From Acuticoccus sp039034015 (GTDB taxonomy: Bacteria; Pseudomonadota; Alphaproteobacteria; Rhizobiales; Amorphaceae), in the NCBI GenBank assembly GCA_039034015.1, contig JBCCBM010000013.1, positions 1 through 64,000 on the forward strand: 64,000 nucleotides of DNA, given 5' to 3'. This document shows positions 1-9,083 of this stretch, piece by piece (positions within the stretch are counted from its first letter, which is position 1; each line of letters starts with the position of its first letter). Position numbers and translations under genes: made by a program. The notes under the pieces were generated by a model. The model searched no databases. It saw only the letters and a program-made list of their open reading frames with translations, and was not told the origin of the DNA.

Positions 1-4
1 AACG

Positions 5-56
5 CCTCATCAGTGCCGGGAAGCCACCGAAGGTGGCGCTCACTGCCCTGATGAGG
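5..56. terminator. Nested inverted repeat after the tctB remnant
   Basis: Outer arms CCTCATCAG (5-13) and CTGATGAGG (48-56) pair perfectly, and inner arms GCCACC (23-28) and GGTGGC (32-37) pair around a short loop. The structure starts 8 bases past the stop of the minus-strand tctB remnant, so a terminator is the simplest reading. There is no clear T-run, so it could also be the end of a small mobile repeat. Confidence 0.4.
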
Positions 57-63
57 AAACTTC

Positions 64-627
64 TCATCCTCGCCAACGCCCTCCTGCGCGACGGCCGCCC
101 ATGGGCGCCAAAATCCGCTTGACCAAAGACGGATACTCTAAGGGCAATGCGATCAAGAAGACGCGGGTGGACAGGTAAGCGCCGCCGAAGCCCACAAGGA
201 CCGCCACCACCGCGCCCACCAGCATCACCGTCGGCGAAAAGCGGCCCAGCAGCGCGCTTGCCACGATCACGAACGCGATTGACGCGGTGCGAAAGCCGAG
301 AATCTCGAACTCCATGGCCGCAACGGTGAGGATCGCGGCCCACGCAATACCAATCGCAATGTCAGGACGCGCGCGGCGGGCCTGCACGCGGGAGAGGGGA
401 CCGCAGACACCGACGCCGCGGCGCGCAGAAAAAAGATGGCCGCCAAACCGGCCAGGAGCGCCGCAACGCCCTTCCGGGACAGCGGCCGAACCGAGGGGGT
501 CGAAAAACAGAGGCGGGAATTTGTCCGCCTTCCAAAAGAGGAGCGCTGCGAAGGCGCCCACAACAACGGCCAAGCCCATGTCGGCCCGTGGTGTGGTGCT
601 GTGGCCGAAGATGGCGAGCGCACGCAT
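64..627 (-). pseudogene. tctB: tctB-like TTT small membrane subunit, frameshifted
   Basis: Resembles TctB, the small four-helix membrane subunit of tripartite tricarboxylate transporters. The N-terminal part (helix, then FDPLGSAAVPEG) and the C-terminal helices (AILTVAAMEFEILGF onward) read in one frame. The middle helix (VAALLAGLAAIFFLRAA) is only found in another frame, so at least two compensating shifts are needed. The reading frame runs on about 30 residues beyond the usual end. It follows a damaged tctC; any tctA would lie outside the window. Sequencing error cannot be excluded, but the neighbours carry true deletions. Confidence 0.6.
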
Positions 628-639
628 GGCGAACGATCC

Positions 640-1513
640 TCAGGGGCAGGCGAGTTGGCGATCTGCCGGGCTCTTTCCACGAGGGGAGTGTGGCATCCCG
701 CGCCGCGCCGAGGCGCTCCACGACGGTGTCGGCGTCCACGAAGACTGCGTTGAGGCCAAACGCTTCCAATTGCGTGGCCGCCGCCTCGCGGGCCATCGCG
801 TCGGCAAAAGCGCTGCGCAGCGTCTCCAGGCGGTCGGCCGGCACATCCTTGGGCGCCAGCCAAATGCGCTGGGAGGGCGCGACAACATCGATGCCACATT
901 CGCGCGCGGTCGGCGTGTCGGGGAGGGCGGCGACCCGCTCTTGATCGGTGTGGCCGCCGACCAGCGATTGGTAGCGCTTGGCGCCGCCGCCCACTTGCGC
1001 GCAACGAAGGTCGAGATCGCCGCCTCTTGCGACGCGTATCGGCACGAAGTGGACCGGGAGGCCGATGTTGACCGCAAACGTCACCGCTGCCGGGTTTTCT
1101 TTGGCGTGGGCAATCATTTCCTCAAATGTTGAGAATTCTGACTGCGCGGAGAATGCAAGGCCAAGGTCGGCAAAGCCCGTCGCGCCGCTGACGGCGAAAT
1201 TGGACTGGTCGTCGTCCACAACGCCCATGGATTTGGACGTGACGATGCCGTCATGCCAAAGCCCGATGCTATGGCCGTCGGCGGCAGCGTCTTTGATCGC
1301 GCGGGTGCTGATGGTGCCGCCCGCCCCCGCCATGTTGATGACGGGCACGGAATAGGCCAACAAATCGGTCGTCTCGAACGCCTTTTGGAACGTACGCGCC
1401 AGGCCATCGATGGCCCCGCCGAGGTCGGTCGGCACGATGATCTGGATCGGCTCATCCGAAATTGCGAGCGCTCCCTGTGGAACACCAAATGCAAAGGTGA
1501 GCGCAAGCATCAT
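640..1513 (-). pseudogene. tctC: tctC-like solute-binding protein, internal deletion and C-terminal frameshift
   Basis: Resembles the TctC/BugT periplasmic binding proteins that deliver carboxylates to TctAB. A short signal peptide is followed by IQIIVPTDLGGAIDG and the usual NMAGAGGT loop. Compared with the intact copy at 7987-8964, about 28 residues are missing in frame between LVGGHTD and the PTARECG segment, which normally form the second lobe. The last helix shifts frame near position 680. An in-frame loss of this size is hard to explain by sequencing error. ATG at 1513 is chosen because it places the signal peptide. Confidence 0.65.
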
Positions 1514-1582
1514 GCGCCTGGTCGCAGTCCACGCCGTCTCAATCTCCTCCTAAATAATTGTTGTGCGGGAAGCGGACAACAG

Positions 1583-1595
1583 CGCTCACTGAGCG
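1583..1595. promoter_or_regulatory. Palindrome CGCTCA-C-TGAGCG between divergent tctC and lysR remnants
   Basis: Perfect 6-bp arms with a one-base centre, about 70 bases upstream of the tctC start and 48 bases upstream of the lysR start. Position and symmetry suit a regulator site. Both flanking genes are broken, so it may be a relic. Confidence 0.35.
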
Positions 1596-1642
1596 ACAAT
1601 CACTTTCCAAACGTGTGCGATAACCTTTGAAGATAGCTCGCC

Positions 1643-2447
1643 GTGGACGATAGGGTCGCGCACTCCTTGATTGCGATCGAGGAGGGGAGCCTTCGGGCCG
1701 CCGCCGATCGGCTCCGCGTCACGCAACCCTCGCTCACCAAAGTGGTGGGCCGGCTGGAAGATGAGCTTGGGGTCAGCCTTTTTGATCGCATTGCGCGGGG
1801 TGTGACGCCGACCTTATTCGGCGAGACGATGGTGCGCCACGCGCGGGCGATCCGCCTCAGCGTGCGGGACGCGTTTGATGAGGTCGCGGCGCACAAAAAG
1901 GCACGGGCGGGCTTGATGATCAACTCAAAGCACGGCTCCGCGCCGGTGAGCTTGACCTTGTGCTGGCCGCAATGGCCGCGCCGACGCCGCCGGAGCCGGA
2001 CCTTGTGGGCCGTTCGCTCATCGAAGACGAGCAGGGGTGATTGCCCGCGCGTCACACCCGGTTGCGCTGTCGCCTGCGCCCATCCCCTTTCCGCGCTGGT
2101 GGGTGCCAGGTGGATTTTGCCGGGCCCGCGGGCGCTGATGGTGCGGCGGCTGGCGGCGATCTCTCAGTCCCGGGGGCTCCCCGTTCCAGAACCCATGATC
2201 GTGACCGTCATCAACGCCCTCAAAATGCGGCTCATGGAGGAAAACGATTGTCTCTCCTTCCATGCCTTGGGGCAGCTGCGGGAGAGTGCGCCGGGGCCGA
2301 TTGTGCCACTGCCCGTCCCTGAGGCACGATGGCGCCGTGCGGCGGGCATGATGGTGCGCCGCGGGGTGGCGCCCAGCCCCGCCGCCGAGGCCCTTTTTGC
2401 GCGCGATCGAGGCCGCCTGCCAAACAACAGACAACGCGCTGTCCTGA
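1643..2447 (+). pseudogene. LysR-family regulator, multiply frameshifted
   Basis: Starts at GTG 1643 with a complete LysR winged-helix (SLRAAADRLRVTQPSLTKVV, then DELGVSLFDR). After residue 90 the frame is lost. About 45 residues of the effector domain are absent, and the rest can be followed only by switching frames: LKARLRAGELDLVLAAMA near 1920, then PVPEPMIVTVINALKMRL near 2180, and a last shift before TGA 2445-2447. Divergent from the damaged tctC, as expected for its activator. The missing segment argues for true decay. Confidence 0.7.
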
Positions 2448-2468
2448 GCGATGGCCTGGAGGACCCCG

Positions 2469-3440
2469 ATGGAGACAACAGTGTTGGGCCGGACCGGGCG
2501 GCTTGTCTCCGTCGCGGGGCTCGGATGTGGCGGCTCCAGCCGGGTCGGCCTTGGCCGCGGGCTCACGCCGTCGCAATGCGGAGAGATCGTGCGGCTTGCC
2601 ATCGATGAGGGCGTTTCGCTCATCGACACGGCTGGGGCCTATGGGACAGAGGAGATTGTCGGCCTGGCGTTAAAGGGCATTCCGCCGGGCGCGGTCACCC
2701 TCAGCACCAAGAGCCATTACCGGGACAAGGATGGGCTTTTTCCCGCAGCCCTTGTCATCGACAACCTCCACGCGTCGCTGCGGCGGTTGGGGCGGGAACG
2801 CGTGGAGATTTTTCACGTTCACGCCGTGCGGCCCGGGGACTATGCCCACGTGATGGACGAGCTCGTGCCAGCGCTGGAGGCTGAGAAGGCGGCCGGCTCC
2901 ATCGGCCACCTTGGACTGACCGAGACGCCGCCCAACGACCCGCGGCAGGTGATGATGACCCGCGCGGTGCACGACCCGGTGTGGGAGGTGGTGATGGTGG
3001 CTTTTCACCTCATGCATCAGCTCCCCCGCCGCCTCGTCTTCCCCACGACGCTGGCAATGGAAACGGGGACGCTGATCATGTTTGCCGTGCGCCACATCTT
3101 TTCGCGGCCCGAGCGGCTCTCACGGGCCATTGCGGAACTTTCCGCGCAGGGGGCGATCCCGCCTGAATTTGCGCGTGAGACAGAGCCCCTTGCGCCCCTT
3201 GTGGAGGCGGCGGGCGCGAAGAGCCTCACTGAGCTCGCCTACCGTTTTGCGCGGCATGAGCCTGGGGCGGATGTTGTGCTGTTCGGCACGGGCGACAAAG
3301 AACACCTTCGCCAAAACGTTGCCGCAATCAACGGGCCGCCGCTGCCGGACGAGACGCTTTCAACCCTCTCCCAACTGTTCGGACATCTCACCGGCGTCGG
3401 CCTCGACCGGCCCGATCACATGCGCGCGGGGGCAGGTTGA
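2469..3440 (+). CDS. Aldo/keto reductase family protein
   Basis: NADPH-type aldo/keto reductase fold, 323 residues. METTVLGRTGRLVSVAGLG opens the barrel. Candidate catalytic residues are in DTAGAYG (Asp, Tyr), LSTKSHY (Lys) and FHVHAV (His). ATG 2469 is preferred over an in-frame start 18 bases earlier because family members begin at this point. TGA 3438-3440 overlaps the next start by one base (TGATG), so the two are translationally coupled. With an enolase-superfamily partner it probably acts on a sugar, sugar acid or lactone; the substrate is not readable. It is the first intact gene after the decayed lysR. Confidence 0.8.
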   Translation: METTVLGRTGRLVSVAGLGCGGSSRVGLGRGLTPSQCGEIVRLAIDEGVSLIDTAGAYGTEEIVGLALKGIPPGAVTLSTKSHYRDKDGLFPAALVIDNLHASLRRLGRERVEIFHVHAVRPGDYAHVMDELVPALEAEKAAGSIGHLGLTETPPNDPRQVMMTRAVHDPVWEVVMVAFHLMHQLPRRLVFPTTLAMETGTLIMFAVRHIFSRPERLSRAIAELSAQGAIPPEFARETEPLAPLVEAAGAKSLTELAYRFARHEPGADVVLFGTGDKEHLRQNVAAINGPPLPDETLSTLSQLFGHLTGVGLDRPDHMRAGAG

Positions 3441-4543
3441 TGGTGGACCGCATCGAGCGCGTCCGGGTCACCGAAGCGGCGGTCACCGCGAAGACCACCT
3501 GGCGCTTTGTGGAGATTTCTTCGGCGGCGGGGCGTGTGGGGGCGGGCGAATTCACATTCGAGCCGGCGCCCGCTGAGGCGGCCGATCAGATGCGGGCGCT
3601 GGCCACATCGCTGATTGGGTCGCCAGCCACGCGGTCATCGCTTCACGGCCTCGGGGCGATGCTTCAGGCCGGCTTTGCCAGCGCAACGTTCTACAGCGCG
3701 TTGGAGCAGGCGCTCACGGATCTGGACGCGCAGGCGGCGGGGACATCCATCGCCGGGCTTTGCGGTGCGGTGGGGCAGGGCCCGGTTCCGCTTTACGCCA
3801 ACATCAACCGTCGCACGACGGTGCGCACGCCCGAGAGCTTTGCGCAAAGCGCGCGCCTTGCTGTTGCGGCAGGTTTCGGGCGCGTCAAACTCGCGCCGTT
3901 CGATGGGCTTTCGCCGGAGCGTTGTGGGACGGGCGAGGGTGCGGCGCGCATTGCTGAGGGCCTTGCGCGGATCACGGCAGTGGCCGACGCAGTGCCGAAT
4001 GCGGCGGTGATGGTGGACTGCCACTGGCGCTTTACGGAAGAGGCGGCGCACCAGGTGCTGCCGGCGCTCTTTGAGGCGCGCGTTGCGTGGTTTGAATGTC
4101 CGCTGCCGGAGACCCTTGCAGCGGTGCCCGCGCTCTCCCGATTGCGGCGGGCGGCCAATGAGCGCGGGATGCGCCTTGCGGGGCTTGAGACGATGGTGGG
4201 GTGGGCGGGTTTCGCACCGTTTGTGGAGGGCGAGGCCTACGATGTCATCATGCCCGACATCAAGCATTGCGGCGGGCATGGCGCGCTCATCGAGATTGCC
4301 GAGCGTGCCGGCGCCCACGGGGTCGTCACATCGGCCCACAACCCATCCGGCCCCGTGGCCCACGCCCACAGCCTGCACGCGACGGCCTGCCTCTCAGGCG
4401 GCGAGCCTTTGGAGGTGCAGTTTGACGAAACGCCCCTCTTCGATCAGCTCACCACCCCCGCGCCGCCCCCACGGGCGGGCGAGAGCCCGCTTCCCGAAGG
4501 TTTTGGGCTTGGCTTGTCGCTGAAGGCTGGCGAGGACGCTTAG
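3440..4543 (+). CDS. Enolase superfamily (mandelate racemase/muconate lactonizing enzyme type) protein
   Basis: A 367-residue TIM-barrel enzyme of the enolase superfamily. These abstract the alpha proton of a carboxylate, usually dehydrating or epimerising acid sugars. Metal ligands are visible as the Asp of MVDCHWRF, the Glu of FECPLPE and the Glu of AGLETMVG. A Lys in GRVKLAPF is the likely barrel base, and MPDIKHCGG follows. The N-terminal capping domain is short and divergent. ATG 3440 overlaps the aldo/keto reductase stop. It ends 35 bases from a convergent sulfatase. Likely dehydrates a sugar acid in the same pathway; reaction inferred from family. Confidence 0.8.
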   Translation: MVDRIERVRVTEAAVTAKTTWRFVEISSAAGRVGAGEFTFEPAPAEAADQMRALATSLIGSPATRSSLHGLGAMLQAGFASATFYSALEQALTDLDAQAAGTSIAGLCGAVGQGPVPLYANINRRTTVRTPESFAQSARLAVAAGFGRVKLAPFDGLSPERCGTGEGAARIAEGLARITAVADAVPNAAVMVDCHWRFTEEAAHQVLPALFEARVAWFECPLPETLAAVPALSRLRRAANERGMRLAGLETMVGWAGFAPFVEGEAYDVIMPDIKHCGGHGALIEIAERAGAHGVVTSAHNPSGPVAHAHSLHATACLSGGEPLEVQFDETPLFDQLTTPAPPPRAGESPLPEGFGLGLSLKAGEDA

Positions 4544-4577
4544 CGCATCCTACGCATAGGTGGGCGCAGGGAACGCC

Positions 4578-6011
4578 CTAGCGGAACGGGGCCGCCCAGT
4601 CGCGGGTCTGGACGTTGCTGTCGATCAGCCAGTCGCGCAGGACGCCCATCAGCTCCGCCTTTATGGGGGCGTGGGCGGTGGAATCCCACAGGGTGTTGGT
4701 CTCGCCGGGGTCCGCGTCGAGGTCGAAGAGTTGGCCCTCGTCGATGCCCTTGAAATGGACGAGCTTGTGGTGGGCGGAGCGCACCATCGTGATGAAGGAG
4801 GCGCCGGTGAGGTTCACATCGCCCGCCTGCTCGCAGAACACATGGCGGCGGGGTGTCCACGCGCGGCCCTCCATGGCGGCGAGGAGGCTTTGGGCCTCAA
4901 AACTCTCCGGGACGTGGCAGCCGGCAAGGTCAAGGATCGAGGGGCCAAGGTCGAAGAGTTGGCAAAGACCCGCTTCCCGATGGTCCGCCTTGAAGCGGCC
5001 CGGCGACCAGGCCACCAGCGGCACGCGCGTAATCTCTTCGTACATGGACCATTTTTGGATCTGGCCGTGGTCGCCCATGCAGTCGCCATGGTCGGACGCG
5101 AAAAAGACCACAGCGTTCTCCAAGTAACCGCGTGCTTTGAGCGATGCCAACAGCTCGCCAATCTTGGTATCGATCATGGCGACGTTGGCAAGGTAGTAGG
5201 CCCAGAGCCGGTGGAGTTGGTCGGGCGTCGGGTTGAGGGACCAGACGACGGAATCGTGGTCCACCTCCACATTGTGCCGGCGCAGCTCCTTGAAGGGGGA
5301 GGGGAGCCGGGCAAGCTCGTCCGCGGTGGGTTGGGGCAAAGGGAGATCGTTGCGCGCCAGGTATTTGGCGGCGATGTCCGGCGTCGGGTCGTAGGGCGGG
5401 TGGGGGCCGGGGAAGCCCACCTGCAGAAAAAGGGGCTCGGTCGGCGGGTAAGTGTCCACCCACCAGCGGGCCATGTTGCCGACAAAGACATCGGAATGAA
5501 GATGTTCAGGCAGTTCCCACTCAAAGGCGCCGAGGCGGTCTTTGTAATCTTGCCGCCGGCGATAGAGTTCCCGCTGTTGTTTGATGAGGCCATGGGCGGC
5601 GAGCGCCTTGTCCCACTCATCAAAATACCAGCGACCTTCCATGTAGCGGTCTTTGTTCTCCACCACATAGCGTTCGTGGAAGCCGGCGGGCGCGTTGTAG
5701 GGGATGGTGTGCATCTTGCCGACGTTGACGCAACGGTAGCCGGAGGCCGCCAGCTGTTCCACCCAGGTGTGCTGCCAGGGTTGGCCGTTGCGCAAAACGC
5801 CGGTCACGTGGGGGTAATAGCCCTTAAAAAGGCTCGCTCGGCAGGGGACGCAGGAGGCGGCGGTGATGTGGCAGTTTGTGAACGTGGTCCCCTCCCGCAC
5901 GAGCCGGTCAAGGGTGGGCGTTTCCACATACGGGTAGCCGAGCGCTGCGATGGAATCGTAGCGCTGCTGATCGGTCATGATCAGAATGATGTTCGGCCGA
6001 TCGGCGGTCAT
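4578..6011 (-). CDS. Type I sulfatase (formylglycine-dependent), no signal peptide
   Basis: Alkaline-phosphatase-superfamily arylsulfatase type, 477 residues. NIILIMTDQQRYD supplies the first metal ligands. CVPCRASL carries the C-x-P-x-R motif whose Cys is converted to formylglycine, and FFASDHGDCMGDHG gives the second metal site. The C-terminal LFDLDADPGETNTL segment is typical. ATG 6011 overlaps the tctA stop by four bases, making this the last gene of tctC-tctB-tctA-sulfatase. No hydrophobic leader precedes the domain, so it should act in the cytoplasm on a substrate brought in by the TTT. A phosphonate hydrolase or choline-sulfatase-like role is possible. Confidence 0.88.
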   Translation of the reverse strand: MTADRPNIILIMTDQQRYDSIAALGYPYVETPTLDRLVREGTTFTNCHITAASCVPCRASLFKGYYPHVTGVLRNGQPWQHTWVEQLAASGYRCVNVGKMHTIPYNAPAGFHERYVVENKDRYMEGRWYFDEWDKALAAHGLIKQQRELYRRRQDYKDRLGAFEWELPEHLHSDVFVGNMARWWVDTYPPTEPLFLQVGFPGPHPPYDPTPDIAAKYLARNDLPLPQPTADELARLPSPFKELRRHNVEVDHDSVVWSLNPTPDQLHRLWAYYLANVAMIDTKIGELLASLKARGYLENAVVFFASDHGDCMGDHGQIQKWSMYEEITRVPLVAWSPGRFKADHREAGLCQLFDLGPSILDLAGCHVPESFEAQSLLAAMEGRAWTPRRHVFCEQAGDVNLTGASFITMVRSAHHKLVHFKGIDEGQLFDLDADPGETNTLWDSTAHAPIKAELMGVLRDWLIDSNVQTRDWAAPFR

Positions 6012-7495
6012 GGGGTCTCCTGTCGATTGAGCCGTTGGCGGCGCAGCTCCGCCACCAACGGCCAAGCAAGGGTCGCCATCGAGACGGCGAAGAACGTTAC
6101 CGCGAAGGGCCGCGTGAAAAGCGCCGTCACATCACCGGCGGAGGCCATCATACCGGCGCGAAACTGCTCTTCCGCAATGGGCGCCAGGACGAAGCCGATG
6201 ACGAAGGGCCCCAGCGGCACCTTCACCCGCTCCAGGCAAAAGCCGATGACGCCGAAGCCCAGCATCACCCACACATCGAAGAAGCGGTTATTCAGCGCGA
6301 ACGTGCCGACCACACAAAAGAGCAAGATTGCGCTGAGGAGAAAGGTGCGCGGCAAGTACATTACCTTCGCGATCCATGACACGGCCGCCAGCATCATGAC
6401 GATCATGATGATATTGGCGCCGAGGTAAGACGCAATCACGCCGTAGGCGATTTCCGGGTTGGTCGCGAAAAGGAGGGGGCCAGGCTGAAGATTGTGGATG
6501 ATGAGGGCACCAATGAGGATCGCCTCCGTCACAGAGCCCGGGATCCCCATGGTGATGAGGGGGATGAGCGCGCCGCCGATGGACGCGTTGTTGGCCGTTT
6601 CCGCCGCCACGACGCCAGGCTCGTGCCCGGTGCCGAACTTTTCCGGCTCGCGCGAGACTTGGCGGGCGGTGGCATAGGCCATCATCGCGGCGATGTTGCC
6701 GCCGATCCCCGGCAAAATCCCGATCCATGTGCCGATGACGGAGGAGCGCGACAGGTTCGGCAGATGGCGCAGAAGATCGCGCCAGCCCACCACCACGCCG
6801 CGCCCGCGCACATCCACCCGGGGAAGGGGGGTGCCCAGCGTCAGCACATCTTTGATGATTTGGCTGACGGCAAAGGTGCCGATGAGGACCGGGAGGAGGT
6901 TGAGCCCGCCCGCAAGGTCGTTGATGCCGAACGTGAGGCGCAGTTGGCCGATGGAGGGGTCAATCCCCGGCATCGCGAACAGCATTCCAAGGCAGGCGGC
7001 GATGAGCCCCTTCACCAGCGATCCCTGCGAGAGGGAGGCCAGCATCACAAGCGCCATCAGAACGAGCGTAAAATATTCCCATGGGCCGAAGGAGAGCGCG
7101 AGGCGCGCCAGCGGCGGCGAGAGGACGGCCAGAAACGCCCACGAAACGAGGCCGCCGAAGAAGGAGGCTGCGATCCCAAGGCCCAGCGCCCGCTCGCCGT
7201 TGCCTTTCTGCGCCATGGGAAAGCCGTCGAACGTTGTCATAATCGACGCGGGCGTTCCCGGCATCCGCAGGAGCGTGGCGGCGATGAGGCCGCCCGAGAT
7301 TCCGCCCACATACTCCCCGATGAGGAGTGTCATCGCGTGGGTCGGCTCCATGGAGAAGGTGAGGGGGAGGGTGAGTGCAATCAGCATCGAGGCGGTGAGG
7401 CCTGGAATGGCGCCGATGACGATGCCGAGCGCGGTGCCAAGTGCGAGGTAGAAAAGCGGCCACGGCGCGAGGAGGGCGACAAAGGCGTCCAGCAT
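6008..7495 (-). CDS. tctA: TTT large membrane subunit TctA
   Basis: 495 residues with about a dozen hydrophobic segments and the conserved TctA features: ALGIVIGAIPGLTASM near the N-terminus, LLRMPGTPASIMTTFDG, and a second IGILPGIGGNIAAMMAYA repeat. It is the transport pore of a tripartite tricarboxylate transporter, driven by an ion gradient. A GTG lies directly before the ATG at 7495; either could start. It begins 7 bases after the tctB stop and overlaps the sulfatase by four bases. Confidence 0.92.
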   Translation of the reverse strand: MLDAFVALLAPWPLFYLALGTALGIVIGAIPGLTASMLIALTLPLTFSMEPTHAMTLLIGEYVGGISGGLIAATLLRMPGTPASIMTTFDGFPMAQKGNGERALGLGIAASFFGGLVSWAFLAVLSPPLARLALSFGPWEYFTLVLMALVMLASLSQGSLVKGLIAACLGMLFAMPGIDPSIGQLRLTFGINDLAGGLNLLPVLIGTFAVSQIIKDVLTLGTPLPRVDVRGRGVVVGWRDLLRHLPNLSRSSVIGTWIGILPGIGGNIAAMMAYATARQVSREPEKFGTGHEPGVVAAETANNASIGGALIPLITMGIPGSVTEAILIGALIIHNLQPGPLLFATNPEIAYGVIASYLGANIIMIVMMLAAVSWIAKVMYLPRTFLLSAILLFCVVGTFALNNRFFDVWVMLGFGVIGFCLERVKVPLGPFVIGFVLAPIAEEQFRAGMMASAGDVTALFTRPFAVTFFAVSMATLAWPLVAELRRQRLNRQETP

Positions 7496-7502
7496 CACGC
7501 GC

Positions 7503-7979
7503 TCATGGAAGATCGATGTAGAAAAGACGCGTGAAGATGGCGTGGAGGCCGATGGCGAGGATCAGCGAAAAGCCTGTGTAGGCGCCAAGTCGTCGCCAAG
7601 AAAAGCCGCCAAGCGTCAGACAGGTGCCGACCAGGAAGATGGCCGCTGCGGGCCTGAAGCCGACAAGACGCGCATCCATCACCGCCACGAACGCCACCAA
7701 AAGGACGGCAAGGGCGAGGACGCGAACGGGGCCGGCGAGGCTTTGGCGCGCACCGGGCCCGGACGCCTTTGCGCGCACGGCCCGCACGGCAACAAAGACG
7801 GAGAGGATCGCCATGATCGTGGCGATCCCCCGGGGGAGGGCGGCCGACCCCACAGGCTCATAGCGGGGCGGCGGAAGGTCTGCGGTGCCAAACCACACGA
7901 CGCCGGCCGCCGCGATGACGATGCCCGCGAAGGCAAGGTCACCCCATGCGACGGCGCGGGCTTTTGTGGTGTCGGCCAT
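7503..7979 (-). CDS. tctB: TTT small membrane subunit TctB
   Basis: 158 residues with four hydrophobic segments, the normal TctB size. An N-terminal helix (DLAFAGIVIAAAGVVWF) is followed by PRYEPVGSAALPRG, the conserved loop also found in the other TctB copies, and the protein ends IFTRLFYIDLP. ATG 7979 lies 7 bases after the tctC stop; longer in-frame extensions would overlap tctC and do not resemble the family. Confidence 0.9.
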   Translation of the reverse strand: MADTTKARAVAWGDLAFAGIVIAAAGVVWFGTADLPPPRYEPVGSAALPRGIATIMAILSVFVAVRAVRAKASGPGARQSLAGPVRVLALAVLLVAFVAVMDARLVGFRPAAAIFLVGTCLTLGGFSWRRLGAYTGFSLILAIGLHAIFTRLFYIDLP

Positions 7980-7986
7980 TGATCGG

Positions 7987-8964
7987 TTACTTGATCGTCG
8001 CCGCGACGGCTTGGAGTTCGCCGAGCAATGCTTCGGATTGCTCGTGGGCGGTGGCGCCATCGGTCCAGTAATGGTCGAGGGCGTTTTCGGCGAAGTAGGC
8101 TTTGATGGCTTCGTCCTGCATGGCGGTTTGGAGCGCTTCTGCGAGGATGGCGGCGTGTTCGGCCGGCATGTCGGCCGGGGCGAGCCACCAGTTGGGGTTT
8201 GCCCAGGCAACGTCGTAGCCAAGTTCCCGGGCGGTGGGGACGTCGGCAATGTTGTCGATGCGGTTGGGGCCGAAGAACACGACGGCGCGCAGGCCACTCC
8301 CCACATCTTTCATGTTGAGGTACTCGGACGCTGCAAAGAGCGAAATGTCGGCGTTGCCGCCGGCAATCATCTTCAACCGGTCCGCGCCGGAGCCGGCCTG
8401 CACTTTGCGGGTTTCAAAGCCGGCGGCATTTGCCATGAGCGCGCCCACAAAGTGCGGGATGGTGCCGATGCCGATGACTTCGACCATGCTTTCGGGCTCG
8501 GCCTTCAGCTTGGTGACAAGGTCGTCCAGCGTTTCGATGCCTGAATCACTGCGCACCGACCACACGGGGCTGCCGCCACCGGTGAAGCCGAGGGAGCGGA
8601 AATTGTCTGGACCAAAAGAGATGATGTCCATGGCGTTGGCGATCAGCATCTGGTGGTGCCAGTGGGCAATGGTATGCCCGTCGCCGGCGTCGAGCACCGC
8701 TTGGCCGGCCACCGCGCCGCCGCCGCCCGGCATGTTGACGATCACGAGGGGCTGATTGAGAAGGCCCTCTTCCTCAATTTCCTTGGCGATCAGGCGGGCG
8801 ACAGTGTCGGTCCGGCCGCCGGGTTTGAACGGCACGATGACGCGGATCGGCTTTTCCGGCCAGGCGCTTTGCGCCCCAGCAACGCCGGGCACGCCAAGGC
8901 CCGCTCCGAATGAAAGGGCAAGTGCGGCTGCAACGCTGACGATTGTTCGGCGTGTGGGTGTCAT
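7987..8964 (-). CDS. tctC: TTT periplasmic binding protein TctC
   Basis: 325 residues: a signal peptide ending about VAGAQSA, then the Bug/TctC fold with WPEKPIRVIVPFKPGG, NMPGGGGAVAG and DVPTARELGYDV. It binds the carboxylate substrate and passes it to TctAB. First gene of the tctC-tctB-tctA-sulfatase operon. About 100 bases upstream lies the palindrome TTGGTCCAACCAA, a candidate GntR operator, so expression is probably repressed by the product of 9084-9797. Confidence 0.92.
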   Translation of the reverse strand: MTPTRRTIVSVAAALALSFGAGLGVPGVAGAQSAWPEKPIRVIVPFKPGGRTDTVARLIAKEIEEEGLLNQPLVIVNMPGGGGAVAGQAVLDAGDGHTIAHWHHQMLIANAMDIISFGPDNFRSLGFTGGGSPVWSVRSDSGIETLDDLVTKLKAEPESMVEVIGIGTIPHFVGALMANAAGFETRKVQAGSGADRLKMIAGGNADISLFAASEYLNMKDVGSGLRAVVFFGPNRIDNIADVPTARELGYDVAWANPNWWLAPADMPAEHAAILAEALQTAMQDEAIKAYFAENALDHYWTDGATAHEQSEALLGELQAVAATIK

Positions 8965-9059
8965 CGATCTCTCCTCCCCATCGGCGCGGGTGGTCCCGCG
9001 CTCGTCTGGTCTCGCCGCCGTTGGCGGACCGATCGAACGAGCGTATCACAGCGATCAGC

Positions 9060-9072
9060 TTGGTCCAACCAA
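9060..9072. promoter_or_regulatory. Candidate FadR/GntR operator TTGGT-CCA-ACCAA
   Basis: Perfect palindrome with 5-bp arms and a 3-base centre, matching the T-N-G-T-NNN-A-C-N-A rule known for the FadR subfamily. It sits between the end of gntR and the tctC start at 8964, and a near-identical copy lies at 13919-13931. On the minus strand it would overlap a plausible -35 region. Confidence 0.65.
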
Positions 9073-9083
9073 TTGTGCGCGCG

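Noticed and set aside
4560..6428. Long plus-strand frame (622 codons) opposite sulfatase and tctA
   Set aside because: It spans two real minus-strand genes, has no family motifs, and shows the Gly/Arg/His-rich composition of an antisense reading of high-GC genes.
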